Counted from the first letter of the stretch, positions 24,010 through 33,116 are shown. The stretch: DNA of 36,334 nucleotides from Halomonas ventosae (GCF_004363555.1 NZ_SNZJ01000028.1:1-36334), one strand, 5' to 3'. A program made the numbers and translations. Notes: a model not told the origin generated them from the letters alone.

Positions 24010-24015
24010 TATAAT
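24010..24015 (+). promoter_or_regulatory. Probable -10 box of the his operon promoter
   Basis: A perfect TATAAT lies 106 bases upstream of the hisB start in an otherwise GC-rich region. The -35 is weak: AGCGGA at 17 bases, or TTGTAG with a 21-base gap. No his leader peptide or attenuator is visible between it and hisB. Confidence 0.5.
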
Positions 24016-24120
24016 GGCAGGCTCGCGGCGCCAGGCACAGCAACCGGCGCCCTTCCGCCTTGCCGGCCGGTGGCCATCACCGGCCCCCCTCGACACGCGC
24101 CCCGGCGCTGGAGACCCGAC

Positions 24121-24714
24121 ATGTCCGAGCGTATCGCCACGGTCACCCGGAACACCCGGGAAACCCAGATCACGGTGACCATCAATCTCGACGGCGAGGG
24201 ACGCCTGGCCTGCGAGACCGGCGTGCCCTTCCTCGACCACATGCTCGACCAGGTGGCCCGCCACGGCCTGATCGACCTCGACATCGAAGCGGTGGGCGAC
24301 CTGCACATCGATGACCACCATACCGTCGAGGACCTCGGCATCACCCTGGGCCAGGCCTTCCACCAGGCGATCGGCGACAAGCGCGGCATCTATCGCTACG
24401 GCCATGCCTACGTGCCCCTGGACGAGGCCCTTTCGCGGGTGGTGGTGGACTTCTCCGGCCGCCCGGGACTGTTCATGGACGTCGAATTCACCCGCGCCAG
24501 CATCGGCCGCCTGGACACCCAGCTTTTCTGGGAGTTCTTCCAGGGCTTCGTCAACCATGCCCGCGTGACCCTGCACATCGACAACCTGAAGGGCTTCAAC
24601 GCCCACCACCAGGCGGAAACCATCTTCAAGGCCTTCGGCCGCGCGCTGCGCATGGCCGTGGCGCCGGACCCGCGCATGGCCGGCCAGATGCCGTCCACCA
24701 AGGGCAGCCTCTGA
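24121..24714 (+). CDS. hisB: Imidazoleglycerol-phosphate dehydratase HisB
   Basis: HisB removes water from imidazole glycerol phosphate, the sixth step of histidine synthesis. The 197-residue monofunctional enzyme has the manganese-binding motifs [23 protein letters not shown] and [17 protein letters not shown] in the correct order, and ends near the usual KGSL. It is the shorter form without the phosphatase domain seen in enterobacteria. The ATG at 24121 matches family N termini; upstream codons in frame have no similarity. First gene of the hisB-hisH-hisA-hisF operon. Confidence 0.97.
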   Translation: MSERIATVTRNTRETQITVTINLDGEGRLACETGVPFLDHMLDQVARHGLIDLDIEAVGDLHIDDHHTVEDLGITLGQAFHQAIGDKRGIYRYGHAYVPLDEALSRVVVDFSGRPGLFMDVEFTRASIGRLDTQLFWEFFQGFVNHARVTLHIDNLKGFNAHHQAETIFKAFGRALRMAVAPDPRMAGQMPSTKGSL

Positions 24715-24745
24715 GGCCGCCGAACGATCACACGAGGAGCGCTCC

Positions 24746-25387
24746 ATGACCATTGCCGTCATCGACTACGGGATGGGCAACCTGCATTCCGTCGCCAAGG
24801 CACTGGAACACGTCACCCACGAGAACGTGATCGTGACGCGGGATGCCCGTCGCATCCGCGGCGCCACCCGCCTGGTGCTGCCCGGCCAGGGCGCCATCCG
24901 CGACTGCATGGGCGAGCTCGAGAAGACCGAGCTGCGTGGCCTGGTCGAGGAACTGCTCGCCCGCCAGGCCAAGCCGCTGCTGGGCATCTGCGTCGGCCAG
25001 CAGATGCTGCTCGATCACAGCGAGGAGAACGGCGGCATCGGCTGCCTGGGGTTCCTGCGCGGCGAGGTGAGGAAGTTCCCGACCGACATGCACGATGACC
25101 GGGGCAACCGCCTCAAGGTGCCCCACATGGGCTGGAACCTGGTGCACCAGCACCACGACCATCCCCTGTGGGCGGGCATCGACCAGGACGAGCACTTCTA
25201 CTTCGTGCACAGCTACTACGTCGACGCCGCGGACGACGCCACGGTCTTCGGCACCACCGACTACGGGCGGGTGAGCGCCCACGTGGCCATCGGCCGCGAT
25301 GCCACCTTCGCCGTGCAGTTCCACCCGGAGAAGAGCTCCCGGGCCGGCCTCAAGCTGCTGGAAAACTTCGTTCAATGGATGCCCTGA
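24746..25387 (+). CDS. hisH: Imidazole glycerol phosphate synthase, glutaminase subunit HisH
   Basis: HisH supplies ammonia from glutamine to HisF for ring formation. The 213-residue protein has the class I amidotransferase triad: Cys82 in [11 protein letters not shown], and His194 and Glu196 in FHPEKSS. The oxyanion-strand region GQGAIRDC is also present. An ACGAGGAGCG ribosome site lies shortly before the ATG, 31 bases after hisB. It should pair with HisF encoded two genes downstream. Confidence 0.97.
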   Translation: MTIAVIDYGMGNLHSVAKALEHVTHENVIVTRDARRIRGATRLVLPGQGAIRDCMGELEKTELRGLVEELLARQAKPLLGICVGQQMLLDHSEENGGIGCLGFLRGEVRKFPTDMHDDRGNRLKVPHMGWNLVHQHHDHPLWAGIDQDEHFYFVHSYYVDAADDATVFGTTDYGRVSAHVAIGRDATFAVQFHPEKSSRAGLKLLENFVQWMP

Positions 25388-25405
25388 GCGGCGCCACTCT
25401 CATTA

Positions 25406-25454
25406 CAGGCGCCCGTGGCCGCGCCCTCTCCCTGCAGGCGCCCGCGGCTGCGCC
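25406..25454. repeat. Imperfect 20-base direct repeat between hisH and hisA
   Basis: CAGGCGCCCGTGGCCGCGCC (25406-25425) recurs as CAGGCGCCCGCGGCTGCGCC (25435-25454), 18 of 20 identical. It fills the only sizeable gap of the operon. It may be a chance local duplication. Confidence 0.7.
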
Positions 25455-25470
25455 AACCGAGGACACTGAC

Positions 25471-26217
25471 ATGCTGGTAATTCCCGCCATCGACCTCAAG
25501 GACGGCAAGTGCGTGCGCCTCAAGCAGGGTCGCATGGACGATGCCACCACCTACGGCGACGACCCGGTGGCCATGGCCGCCCGCTGGGTCGAGGCCGGCG
25601 CGCGCCGCCTGCACCTGGTAGACCTCAACGGCGCCTTCGAGGGCGCGCCGGTCAACGGCGAGGCGGTCACCGCCATCGCCCGCGCCTGGCCCGACCTGCC
25701 GATCCAGATCGGCGGCGGCATCCGCAGTGCCGAGACCATCGAGCACTACCTCGAGGCCGGGGTCTCCTACGTGATCATCGGCACCAAGGCGGTCAAGGAG
25801 CCGGCCTTCGTCGGCGAGATGTGCCGCGCCTTTCCCGGCCACGTGATCGTCGGCCTGGACGCCCGGGATGGCTTCGTGGCCACCGACGGCTGGGCCGAGG
25901 TCTCCGAGATCAAGGCCGTGGACCTGGCGAAGCGCTTCGCCGACGACGGCGTCTCCAGCATCGTCTACACCGACATCGCCCGCGACGGCATGATGCAGGG
26001 CGTCAACGTCGAGGCCACCGCGGCGCTCGCCCGCGACGGCGGCCTGCCGGTGATCGCCTCCGGCGGGGTGACCGACCTCGATGACCTGCGCGCCCTGATC
26101 GCGGCCGGGGAGCCCGGGATCCTGGGTGCCATCACCGGGCGCGCCATCTACGAGGGCAGCCTCGACGTCGCCGAGGCGCAGCGGCTCTGCGACGAACTCA
26201 GCCACAAGGGGAGCTGA
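25471..26217 (+). CDS. hisA: Phosphoribosylformimino-5-aminoimidazole carboxamide ribotide isomerase HisA
   Basis: HisA is the TIM-barrel isomerase acting just before HisFH. The 248-residue enzyme shows catalytic Asp8 ([14 protein letters not shown]) and Asp130 (VGLDARDG), and the phosphate-binding loops IQIGGGIR (78-85) and IASGGV. ATG 25471 follows an ACCGAGGACACTGAC stretch and matches all family starts; an upstream in-frame extension overlaps hisH and is not real. It is followed after 3 bases by hisF. Confidence 0.97.
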   Translation: MLVIPAIDLKDGKCVRLKQGRMDDATTYGDDPVAMAARWVEAGARRLHLVDLNGAFEGAPVNGEAVTAIARAWPDLPIQIGGGIRSAETIEHYLEAGVSYVIIGTKAVKEPAFVGEMCRAFPGHVIVGLDARDGFVATDGWAEVSEIKAVDLAKRFADDGVSSIVYTDIARDGMMQGVNVEATAALARDGGLPVIASGGVTDLDDLRALIAAGEPGILGAITGRAIYEGSLDVAEAQRLCDELSHKGS

Positions 26218-26220
26218 TCC

Positions 26221-26994
26221 ATGGGACTCGCCAAGCGCATCATTCCGTGCCTGGACGTCGACGCCGGCCGCGTGGTCAAGGGCGTCAACTTCATCGGCAT
26301 CCGCGACGCCGGTGACCCGGTAGAGATCGCCCAGCGCTACAACCAGCAGGGCGCCGACGAGATCACCTTCCTCGACATCACGGCGAGCCACGAGGACCGC
26401 GACACCACGGTGGAGATGGTCGAGCGCATCGCCGGCGAGGTGTTCATCCCGCTCACCGTGGGCGGCGGGATCCGCACCTGCGACGACATCCGTACCATGC
26501 TCAACGCCGGCGCCGACAAGGTCTCGATCAACACCGCCGCAGTGACCAATCCCGACTTCGTGCACGAGGCCGCCGAGCGCTTCGGTAGCCAGTGCATCGT
26601 GGTGGCCATCGACGCCAAGAAGGTATCCGGGGAAGGCGAGCCGGACCGCTGGGAGATCTTCACCCATGGCGGACGCCGCCCCACCGGGCTGGATGCCGTG
26701 GAGTGGGCGAAGAAGATGGTGGCCTACGGTGCCGGCGAGCTGCTGCTGACCAGCATGGACCGCGACGGCACCAAGGTCGGCTTCGACCTGGGGGTGACCC
26801 GCGCCATCGCCGACGCGGTGAGCGTGCCGGTGATCGCCTCCGGCGGGGTCGGCAACCTCGACCACCTGGTCGAGGGGGTCATCGAGGGCGGTGCCGACGC
26901 GGTGCTGGCAGCCAGCATCTTCCACTTCGGCGAGTACACCATCCCCGAGGCCAAGCGCTACATGGCCGAGCGGGGCATCGAGATGCGCCTATAG
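26221..26994 (+). CDS. hisF: Imidazole glycerol phosphate synthase, cyclase subunit HisF
   Basis: HisF cyclises the intermediate with ammonia from HisH, giving imidazole glycerol phosphate and AICAR. The 257-residue TIM barrel has catalytic Asp12 ([16 protein letters not shown]) and Asp131 (VVAIDAKKV), with phosphate loops VGGGIR (80-85) and [26 protein letters not shown] before the start provides the ribosome site. It ends the operon; the final stop base is also the first base of a 141-base imperfect palindrome. Confidence 0.97.
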   Translation: MGLAKRIIPCLDVDAGRVVKGVNFIGIRDAGDPVEIAQRYNQQGADEITFLDITASHEDRDTTVEMVERIAGEVFIPLTVGGGIRTCDDIRTMLNAGADKVSINTAAVTNPDFVHEAAERFGSQCIVVAIDAKKVSGEGEPDRWEIFTHGGRRPTGLDAVEWAKKMVAYGAGELLLTSMDRDGTKVGFDLGVTRAIADAVSVPVIASGGVGNLDHLVEGVIEGGADAVLAASIFHFGEYTIPEAKRYMAERGIEMRL

Positions 26995-27134
26995 GAAAAG
27001 GGGATTTATTGCTGCGCTCGATATCCTGACCGCCGGCGGTGCTCGGAATCCTCATGTAGCAGGCTACACTCCGGTTCCTGCGCTCCGGCGGCGGTCAGCC
27101 TCTCTTCGCTCGCGACATAAATCCTCGCTTTTCC
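26994..27134. repeat. 141-base imperfect palindrome, probable interspersed repeat element
   Basis: The two halves pair over most of their length: outer arms GGAAAAG and CTTTTCC, then GGATTTAT and ATAAATCC, then CTGACCGCC and GGCGGTCAG, then CGGAATCC and GGTTCC regions, with a core GTAGC-AG-GCTAC around 27060. This layout is typical of a mobile intergenic palindrome (REP or MITE-like) inserted directly after hisF. As RNA it would form a long stem that could protect or end the his transcript. I believe similar elements recur in halomonad genomes but cannot check that here. Confidence 0.75.
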
Positions 27135-27145
27135 TTTTCTTGGAG

Positions 27146-27183
27146 AACGCAAAGGGCCCGCCACTTGGCGAGCCCTTTGCGTT
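27146..27183. terminator. Hairpin between the his operon and the convergent DUF416 gene
   Basis: AACGCAAAGGGC and GCCCTTTGCGTT form a 12-bp stem with a smaller CGCC/GGCG hairpin in the loop. The T-run is short on both strands. Its place between two convergent genes fits a bidirectional terminator. Confidence 0.75.
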
Positions 27184-27202
27184 TCGGCCGGCGTGCCGGC
27201 GA

Positions 27203-27787
27203 CTACTCCTCGGCGGAGAGGCCCAGGTTGCTGACGCCATCGTTGCGCCCCAGCCGGCGCAGCGCCTTGAGCGCCTCGCGATCCAGCGCTCCCGCCTCCA
27301 CGGCCTCGAGCACCGCGTCCTGGAAGTCGTTCTCGTCCGCCATCAGCGGATGGTCGCGCACCAGCTCGCCCAGCCGCGCGGCGTCCTCCTCGCCCTCGGT
27401 GAGCTCGATATAGGCGCGCACCCCGCTGCGCGACGCACGGCTGACCTCCAGCACTGCCTCCGGGGCCTCGCCGCGCAGGGTGTCGAGCAGCGCCGAGAGG
27501 GCCACCACCGCCTCCAGGGCCCGCCGCGCCCCGAAGCTGTCATCCTCGGCGGGGGGCTCCAGCTCGGCGAGCTTCTCGGCCTGGCGGTCGAAGTCGATGC
27601 GCGCCTCCCTCACCGCCAGCTGCTCCCAGACCAGGTCCAGGATCACCCTGATGCCATGCGGGTCGCCCTGGCCGGTGGTCTCGGCATAGAGGCGGTAGTT
27701 GGGCAGCAGCCGCTCGCAGAGCGCCGCCATGAAGGCCTGCTGGCGTCGCGGGTCGAGCTGCTGCAGGCGGTGGAAGAAGCCGCTCAT
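27203..27787 (-). CDS. DUF416 (YjaG-family) protein
   Basis: The 194-residue protein matches the YjaG family: RRQQAFMAALCERLLPNYRL near the start, ILDLVWEQL, and the ending NDGVSNLGLSAEE. It is all-helical by composition and has no catalytic motif. E. coli YjaG has about the same length and its function is unknown. The gene is downstream of the alkyltransferase-like gene by 26 bases on the same strand, probably in one transcript, and converges on the his operon. Conserved presence in gammaproteobacteria suggests a housekeeping role, which I cannot name. Confidence 0.85.
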   Translation of the reverse strand: MSGFFHRLQQLDPRRQQAFMAALCERLLPNYRLYAETTGQGDPHGIRVILDLVWEQLAVREARIDFDRQAEKLAELEPPAEDDSFGARRALEAVVALSALLDTLRGEAPEAVLEVSRASRSGVRAYIELTEGEEDAARLGELVRDHPLMADENDFQDAVLEAVEAGALDREALKALRRLGRNDGVSNLGLSAEE

Positions 27788-27813
27788 GGAGTCTCCTTGG
27801 CGTTGGGGTTGTC

Positions 27814-28107
27814 TCAGGGCCAGAGGCGATCTTTCGCTACCCGCCCATGGGGATCGAAGAGCACGCCTTCGGCAACCAGCCGCCGGCGCTGCTCCTCCGC
27901 CCCACCGTGATCGGCCAGCTTGCGGGAGGCGGTGATGACCCGGAACCAGGGCAGGCCGTGGCCGGCGGGCAGATCGCGCAGGGCCCGTGCCACCAGGCGC
28001 GGCGTGGCGCCGTCGGTCATCGCGGCGATGCGCCCGTAGCTGGTCACCCGGCCGGGCGGGATCTCGGCGAGGATGGTCAGTATCTGTTCCCGCAGCTCCG
28101 GCTTCAT
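27814..28107 (-). CDS. Alkyltransferase-like DNA-repair protein (Atl)
   Basis: The 97-residue protein is related to the DNA-binding domain of O6-methylguanine methyltransferase but has PWFRV (53-57) where the active cysteine motif PCHRV would be; Trp54 replaces the cysteine. Such Atl proteins bind O6-alkylguanine and hand it to nucleotide excision repair. The helix-turn-helix region is GRVTSYGRIAAMTDGATPRL. The start at 28107 (MKPELREQ) matches the family; a long upstream extension overlaps the divergent gene and looks non-coding. The wing and C terminus (GVLFDPHGRVAKDRLW) are intact. Confidence 0.9.
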   Translation of the reverse strand: MKPELREQILTILAEIPPGRVTSYGRIAAMTDGATPRLVARALRDLPAGHGLPWFRVITASRKLADHGGAEEQRRRLVAEGVLFDPHGRVAKDRLWP

Positions 28108-28163
28108 GTACCCTTGCGCTCCGTCCCGTCCGTCACCCGGCATTTCATCAAGGCGAGGCCCGC

Positions 28164-28862
28164 ATGCACGTTCACCTCCTCCAGCACAGCCCCCACCAGG
28201 GACCGGCCCGCATCGCCGACTGGCTTGCCAGCATGGGCCACAGCCACACCGTCTTCCACCTCGATGCGGGGGAGCTGCCGCCACGGCTGGCCGATGGCGA
28301 TGCGCTGATCGTGCTCGACGGCCCCGAGGGCAGTCTCGAGGAGGGCCACTGCCCCTGGCTCAGGGGCGAGCGCAAGCTGATCCACCAGGCGCTGGACGCC
28401 AACAAGCCGCTGCTGGGGATCGGCTTCGGCGCCCGCCTGATCGCCGAGGCGCTGGGGGCGGTGGTGGCCCGCGGCACCGTGGCCGAGACCGGCTGGCACC
28501 GGGTGGACCTCGCCCCGCTGAGTCCCGTCGACCTGCCCGACACCTTCGAGGCCTTCATGTGGCACCGCGAGGTCTTCGCGCTGCCCGACTATGCCCTGGC
28601 GCTGGGCCGCAGCGAGGCCAGCCCGCTGCAGGGCTTCACCTGGGACGACGGCCGGGTGGTGGCCCTGCTCTGCCACCTGGAGGCCACCGCCGCCAGCGTC
28701 ACCGCCCTGCTCGACCACCAGGCGCCGCCCGAGGGCAGCGAGACCAGCCCCCATGCCCAGGACCGGGCGGCCATGCTCGACGACCCGAGGCGCTTCGACC
28801 GGCTGGCCCCACTGCTCGACCGCCTGCTCAGCCAGTGGCTGGGCAGCACCGCTCAGGGATGA
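28164..28862 (+). CDS. Class I glutamine amidotransferase-like protein without the catalytic cysteine
   Basis: The 232-residue protein has the flavodoxin-like fold of GMP-synthase-type amidotransferases (GATase1). The nucleophile elbow reads LLGIGFGARLIAEALG, with Gly87 where Cys is normally found, while the His171 and Glu173 partners remain in CHLEAT and the WHREVFALP segment (133-141) is kept. It should not hydrolyse glutamine and may bind a ligand instead. AAGGCGAGG precedes the ATG. It is divergent from the Atl gene (56 bases) and its stop nearly meets the selU stop. The frame is intact, so it is not an obvious pseudogene. Confidence 0.75.
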   Translation: MHVHLLQHSPHQGPARIADWLASMGHSHTVFHLDAGELPPRLADGDALIVLDGPEGSLEEGHCPWLRGERKLIHQALDANKPLLGIGFGARLIAEALGAVVARGTVAETGWHRVDLAPLSPVDLPDTFEAFMWHREVFALPDYALALGRSEASPLQGFTWDDGRVVALLCHLEATAASVTALLDHQAPPEGSETSPHAQDRAAMLDDPRRFDRLAPLLDRLLSQWLGSTAQG

Positions 28863-28866
28863 TGGC

Positions 28867-29988
28867 TCAGGCCGACTGAGGCTGCGGCCGGCCGTTCCGG
28901 CGCGCCTCGGCGGACCACTCCCTGGCAACCTGCAGGCAGCTCTCCCAGTCGCCGACGTGGAGGAAGTGGCGCTCGGGGTGCTTCTCCAGCTGGTGGCGAT
29001 AGAGCGGGTCGTAGTATTCGGTCAGCAGCGGGGCCAGCCAGGCCTCATGGGCCTGGCGATTGCCCCGTTCATGCTCGCGGAAGGCGAGCGCCTGCAGGCG
29101 CTGCAGGCGTGCCAGGCGCTCGCTGCCCAGGCGCTTGCGCAGCCGGCCCAGGGCGGTGGCGAGCTGCTTGCGCATCAGCGCCCAGCCCAGCCAGTCGCCG
29201 AACTGACGACGATGGACCTCCCACAGGTCGTCGATGTAGTCCTTGCGGATCTGCGCCAGCCGCCAGTCCAGGGGCATCTCGATGCGGATGCGCGGCGCCG
29301 GCAGCATGCCTTCCCAGAAGCGCAGCGGAATGTTGGCCGCCCCGATGCGCCGGGACTCGTCCTCCACCACCAGCGGCCCGGGCAACTCCAGCAGGCGCAG
29401 CCCCATGGCATGTTCGAAGTCGATCTGGCTGGGCGCCGGCAACGGGTGGCGCCCGAAGGCCGAGCCCTTGTGACGGGCACAGCCCTCCAGGTCGAGGCCA
29501 TTGTCCAGCGCCAGGATCAGCGGCGTCTTGGCACAGCCGGTGAGCCCCCCCACCACCAGCAGCGGCTGCTCGGCCGCGGCGTCGATGCGCGCACAGAGGG
29601 CCTGGCGCATCGCCTTCCAGCCGCCGCGGATACGCGGGCGCAGGATGCCGGCATCCGCCAGCCACTGCTGGGCGACCTGGGAGCGCAGCCCGCCGCGGAA
29701 GCAGTAGATGATGGCGTCGGGGTGCGCCGCGAGGAGCCGCTGCCAGGCGGCGACCCGCGCCGCCTTGAGGCCGCCGCTGACCAGCCGCTCGCCCAGGGCG
29801 ATGGCGGCGTCCTGGCCATGCGCCTTGTAGGCGATGCCCACGAGGTGGCGCTCCTCGTCGTCCATCAGCGGCAGGTTCACCGCCCCGGGCAGGGCGCCCT
29901 GGGCGAACTCCACCGGCGCGCGGACATCGATCAGCACGCGCCCTTCCCGCAGCAGCGCGAGGTCAGGCTCGACCAGCGGCAGGCTCAT
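28867..29988 (-). CDS. selU: tRNA 2-selenouridine synthase SelU (MnmH)
   Basis: SelU replaces sulfur by selenium in 2-thiouridine at the wobble position of Lys, Glu and Gln tRNAs. The 373-residue protein has an N-terminal rhodanese domain with catalytic Cys96 (IIYCFRGGLRS) and a P-loop domain starting GGLTGCAKTPLI, in which alanine stands at the usual glycine before Lys. It then shows EDESRRIG and a long helical C terminus. Its ATG overlaps the selD stop by four bases, so donor and user of selenophosphate are translationally coupled. The tRNA-Gln(TTG) in this window would be one of its targets. Confidence 0.95.
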   Translation of the reverse strand: MSLPLVEPDLALLREGRVLIDVRAPVEFAQGALPGAVNLPLMDDEERHLVGIAYKAHGQDAAIALGERLVSGGLKAARVAAWQRLLAAHPDAIIYCFRGGLRSQVAQQWLADAGILRPRIRGGWKAMRQALCARIDAAAEQPLLVVGGLTGCAKTPLILALDNGLDLEGCARHKGSAFGRHPLPAPSQIDFEHAMGLRLLELPGPLVVEDESRRIGAANIPLRFWEGMLPAPRIRIEMPLDWRLAQIRKDYIDDLWEVHRRQFGDWLGWALMRKQLATALGRLRKRLGSERLARLQRLQALAFREHERGNRQAHEAWLAPLLTEYYDPLYRHQLEKHPERHFLHVGDWESCLQVAREWSAEARRNGRPQPQSA

Positions 29989-31022
29989 CCACGCACCTCG
30001 ATCAGCGCCGGCCCGCTGGCCTTGACGACCTCGCCGAAGGGCACGAGCTCGATGCCGTGCTGGCGGCCGATGCGTTCCACATCGTCCTCCCAGGAGGGGT
30101 GCACCGAGAGCAGCAGGCCACCGGAGGTCTGCGGGTCGCAGAGCCACTGCCAGTGGGCCTCGTCCATCTGCGGCAGGCTCTCACCCAGCGCCTCGCGATT
30201 GCGCTTGGTGCCGCCGGGTACCGCGCCCTTACGGCGATAGGCCTCGGCCTCGGCGAGGCGCGGCAGGCGCCGGAAGTTGACCCGGGCGGCCACACCACTG
30301 GCCGTGCAGATCTCGGCGAGGTGGCCCGCCAGGCCGAAGCCGGTGACGTCTGTCATGGCATGCACGCCCTTGACCTTGGCCAGCTCCATGCCGATGGCAT
30401 TGGACTTGAGCATGGTCTCCCGCGCCAGGCCCTGGTGGCCGGGCTCGATCAGCCCCTGCTTCTCGGCCGTGGTCAGCAGGCCCACCCCCAGCGGTTTGGT
30501 GAGAAACAGCAGGTCGCCGGGCTTGGCGCCCTTGTTGAGCTTGAGGTGCTCGAGGTCGACGAGGCCATTGACCGCCAGGCCGAAGATCGGCTCGGGGGCG
30601 TCGATGGAGTGACCGCCGGCAAGCGCCAGGCCCAGCTCGCGGCACACCGCCTGGGCACCGGCCACCACGTCGCCGGCGACCTCGGCACCGAGCGTGTCCA
30701 GTGGCCAGCCGAGGATGCCGAGTGCCAGCACCGGCTTGCCGCCCATGGCATAGACATCGCTGATGGCATTGATCGCCGCGATGCGGCCGAAGTCGAAGGG
30801 GTCGTCGACGATGGGCATGAAGAAGTCGGTGGTGGCGATCATGCCGCGGCCATCGCCCAGGTCGTAGACGGCGGCGTCCTCGCGCCCCTGGTTGCCGACG
30901 ATCAGCCGCGAATGGCTGGCCCCGGGGCCCGCCTTGGCGAGGATGCCGTCGAGCACGTCGGGGGCGATCTTGCAGCCGCAGCCGGCGCCGTGGCTGTACT
31001 GGGTCAGGCGGATGGCGCTCAT
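29985..31022 (-). CDS. selD: Selenophosphate synthetase SelD
   Basis: SelD makes selenophosphate from selenide and ATP, the selenium donor for selenouridine and selenocysteine. The 345-residue enzyme has the N-terminal active-site loop SHGAGCGCKIAP with Cys15 (not selenocysteine) and Lys18. Further signatures are the ATP-binding DVYAMGGKPVLALGIL, GGHSIDAPEP, and TDVTGFGLAGH. The start at 31022 has AAGGAG six bases before it; a longer frame to 31052 is less likely. It lies 50 bases after radA and overlaps selU, giving a radA-selD-selU unit. Whether selA and selB exist elsewhere cannot be told. Confidence 0.96.
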   Translation of the reverse strand: MSAIRLTQYSHGAGCGCKIAPDVLDGILAKAGPGASHSRLIVGNQGREDAAVYDLGDGRGMIATTDFFMPIVDDPFDFGRIAAINAISDVYAMGGKPVLALGILGWPLDTLGAEVAGDVVAGAQAVCRELGLALAGGHSIDAPEPIFGLAVNGLVDLEHLKLNKGAKPGDLLFLTKPLGVGLLTTAEKQGLIEPGHQGLARETMLKSNAIGMELAKVKGVHAMTDVTGFGLAGHLAEICTASGVAARVNFRRLPRLAEAEAYRRKGAVPGGTKRNREALGESLPQMDEAHWQWLCDPQTSGGLLLSVHPSWEDDVERIGRQHGIELVPFGEVVKASGPALIEVRG

Positions 31023-31072
31023 CTCGTTCTCCTTGGCATTCACTACCCGCATTCTACATCAGAGTGGGGGGC

Positions 31073-32452
31073 CTAGAGGGCGTCCAGGGCCTCGGCGAGC
31101 TTGTCCACGGCGACCACCTCCATGCCCTCGGGCGAGCGCTTGGGGGCATTGCCGCGGGGCACGATGGCCCGCGTGAAGCCGTGCTTGGCCGCCTCGACGA
31201 TGCGCTCCTGGCCACTGGGGACCGGGCGGATCTCGCCGGAGAGCCCCACCTCGCCGAACACCACCAGCTCCCGGGGGAGCGGCCGGTTCTGCAGGCTGGA
31301 GACCACCGCCAGCAGCACCGCCAGGTCGGCGCTGGTCTCCAGCACCTTGACCCCGCCGACCACGTTGAGGAAGACGTCCTGGTCCCCGGTAAACAGCCCG
31401 CCGTGGCGATGCAGCACCGCCAGCAGCATGGCCAGGCGGTTCTGGTCGAGGCCCACGGCGACGCGGCGCGGGTTGCCCAGCGCCGACTCGTCGAGCAGCG
31501 CCTGGACCTCCACGAGGATCGGCCGGGTGCCCTCCCAGACCACCATCACCAGGCTGCCGGCACTCTGCTCCTCGTTGCGCGAGAGGAAGATGGCGCTGGG
31601 GTTCTTTACCTCCTTGAGGCCGTGCTCGAGCATGGCGAACACGCCGAGCTCGTTGACCGCGCCGAAACGGTTCTTCTGCCCGCGCAGGGTACGAAAGCGG
31701 GAATCCGCCCCGCCCTCGAGCAGCAGCGAGGCATCGATCATGTGCTCCAGCACCTTGGGGCCGGCCAGGCTGCCGTCCTTGGTGACGTGCCCCACCAGCA
31801 TCAGCACGGTATTGCTCTGCTTGGCGAAGCGGGTCAGGGCCGCGGCGGACTCGCGCACCTGGGCGACGCCACCGGGGGCCGAGGCGATATCCTCCAGGTG
31901 CATGGTCTGGATGGAGTCGATGATCAGGATCTCGGGGCGCTCGCGATCGGCCACGGCGAGGATGGTCTCGATGCTAGTCTCGGCCAGCATCTTCAGGCCC
32001 TGTACCGGCAGCTGCAGGCGATGGGCGCGCATCGCCACCTGGGAGAGCGACTCCTCGCCGGTGACGTAGACCACCCGGCGGGACTGGGCCAGCTTGCAGG
32101 CGGTCTGCAGCAGCAGGGTCGACTTGCCGGCCCCGGGGTGCCCCCCGAGCAGTACCGCCGAACCCGGCACCAGGCCTCCGCCCAGCACCCGGTCGAACTC
32201 CGCGAAGGTGGAGGAGAGCCTGGGCACCTCGCTGAGGTCGACGCTGGCCAGGTCGACCACCTCGCGGGACAGGCCACCGGCGTAGCCGCCGCGCGCGGTC
32301 GAGGCAGCGCCCGTGGCGGCGCCGGGCCGCGCCGCCGAGAGGCGGACCTCGCTCAGGGTATTCCACTCCTGGCAGCTGCTGCACTGCCCCTGCCACTTGC
32401 GGTACTCGGCACCACACTCGGTGCAGACGAAGGCGCTCTTCGCTTTGGCCAT
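31073..32452 (-). CDS. radA: DNA repair protein RadA (Sms)
   Basis: RadA is a hexameric DnaB-like branch-migration helicase working with RecA in recombination. The 459-residue protein has an N-terminal zinc finger (Cys10, Cys13, Cys24, Cys27), Walker A GGHPGAGKST (103-112), Walker B ILIIDSIQTM, the RadA-specific KNRFG motif, and a C-terminal Lon-protease-like domain (GGVKVLETSADLAVLLAVVS). Every motif is intact and the length is that of E. coli RadA. It is upstream of selD on the same strand. Confidence 0.97.
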   Translation of the reverse strand: MAKAKSAFVCTECGAEYRKWQGQCSSCQEWNTLSEVRLSAARPGAATGAASTARGGYAGGLSREVVDLASVDLSEVPRLSSTFAEFDRVLGGGLVPGSAVLLGGHPGAGKSTLLLQTACKLAQSRRVVYVTGEESLSQVAMRAHRLQLPVQGLKMLAETSIETILAVADRERPEILIIDSIQTMHLEDIASAPGGVAQVRESAAALTRFAKQSNTVLMLVGHVTKDGSLAGPKVLEHMIDASLLLEGGADSRFRTLRGQKNRFGAVNELGVFAMLEHGLKEVKNPSAIFLSRNEEQSAGSLVMVVWEGTRPILVEVQALLDESALGNPRRVAVGLDQNRLAMLLAVLHRHGGLFTGDQDVFLNVVGGVKVLETSADLAVLLAVVSSLQNRPLPRELVVFGEVGLSGEIRPVPSGQERIVEAAKHGFTRAIVPRGNAPKRSPEGMEVVAVDKLAEALDAL

Positions 32453-32566
32453 GCGGCTCTCTCTCCCACGGTCGGGGCCATCATGCTATCCGCCACGGCC
32501 CGATGGCATGCACGCAACGACAAGGGGCGACCCTGAGGGCCGCCCCGGTAGTGCGCATTCAGACGG

Positions 32567-33016
32567 TTACAGGCGCTTGAGCTGCAGCATCTCGCTGTTC
32601 TGGAAGCGGCGCAGGTTGGGGTCGATCAGCTCGAGGGTCTGCTCATCGACACGCAGGAAGTAGTAGGTCTGCCCTTCGCCATCGGGCGTCAGCTCGTAGA
32701 CGGTGGCGGTGGGATCCTGCTCCGTTCCCTCGAGGACCTCCCAGTTACCCGCGTAGTTCTCGTCCGGCGGGTCCTGGGGGTGCGCCCGATAGGAGGCCTC
32801 GAGGTCGAAGGTGCGCTCCTCGGTGGCACCCTGCTCCTCGCCGTTCAGGGTCACGTTCAGGTCGATGCCGTCGCAGTTGCGACACGGCAGGGTTCCCTGG
32901 TAGGTCGCCGTGGTCGCTTCCATCTCCGGGGCGGCGGCCTGGTCGGTGGGTCCGGCGGCGCAGCCGGCCAACAGGGCGGCCAGGGCGGTGCCGGCCAGCA
33001 AGGTCCTGATTTGCAT
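32567..33016 (-). CDS. NlpE-like lipoprotein (copper/envelope-stress related)
   Basis: The 149-residue protein starts with a lipoprotein signal (MQIRTLLAGTALAALLAGC, lipidated Cys19) and contains the NlpE_N signature YQGTLPCRNCDGIDLNVTL with the CxxC pair at 45-48, then an eight-stranded-barrel-like pattern ending in ELIDPNLRRFQNSEMLQLKR. In E. coli NlpE senses surface contact and copper or redox stress and signals to Cpx; this version lacks the C-terminal OB domain. AGGAGGACACAA directly precedes the ATG. It stands alone between radA and the AEC transporter. Confidence 0.85.
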   Translation of the reverse strand: MQIRTLLAGTALAALLAGCAAGPTDQAAAPEMEATTATYQGTLPCRNCDGIDLNVTLNGEEQGATEERTFDLEASYRAHPQDPPDENYAGNWEVLEGTEQDPTATVYELTPDGEGQTYYFLRVDEQTLELIDPNLRRFQNSEMLQLKRL

Positions 33017-33116
33017 TTGTGTCCTCCTAACCAATGGGCATGACGCCGTGATACACGGCAGCCTGAATGACAGCATAACCTCTCGTGCCCTCAGCGGACA
33101 GCCTCCCCGCCCTGCA

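Noticed and set aside
25372..26925. A 517-codon minus-strand frame opposite hisA and hisF
   Set aside because: Antisense shadow of well-identified histidine genes.
31064..32536. A 490-codon plus-strand frame opposite radA
   Set aside because: Antisense shadow; RadA has all its motifs on the other strand.
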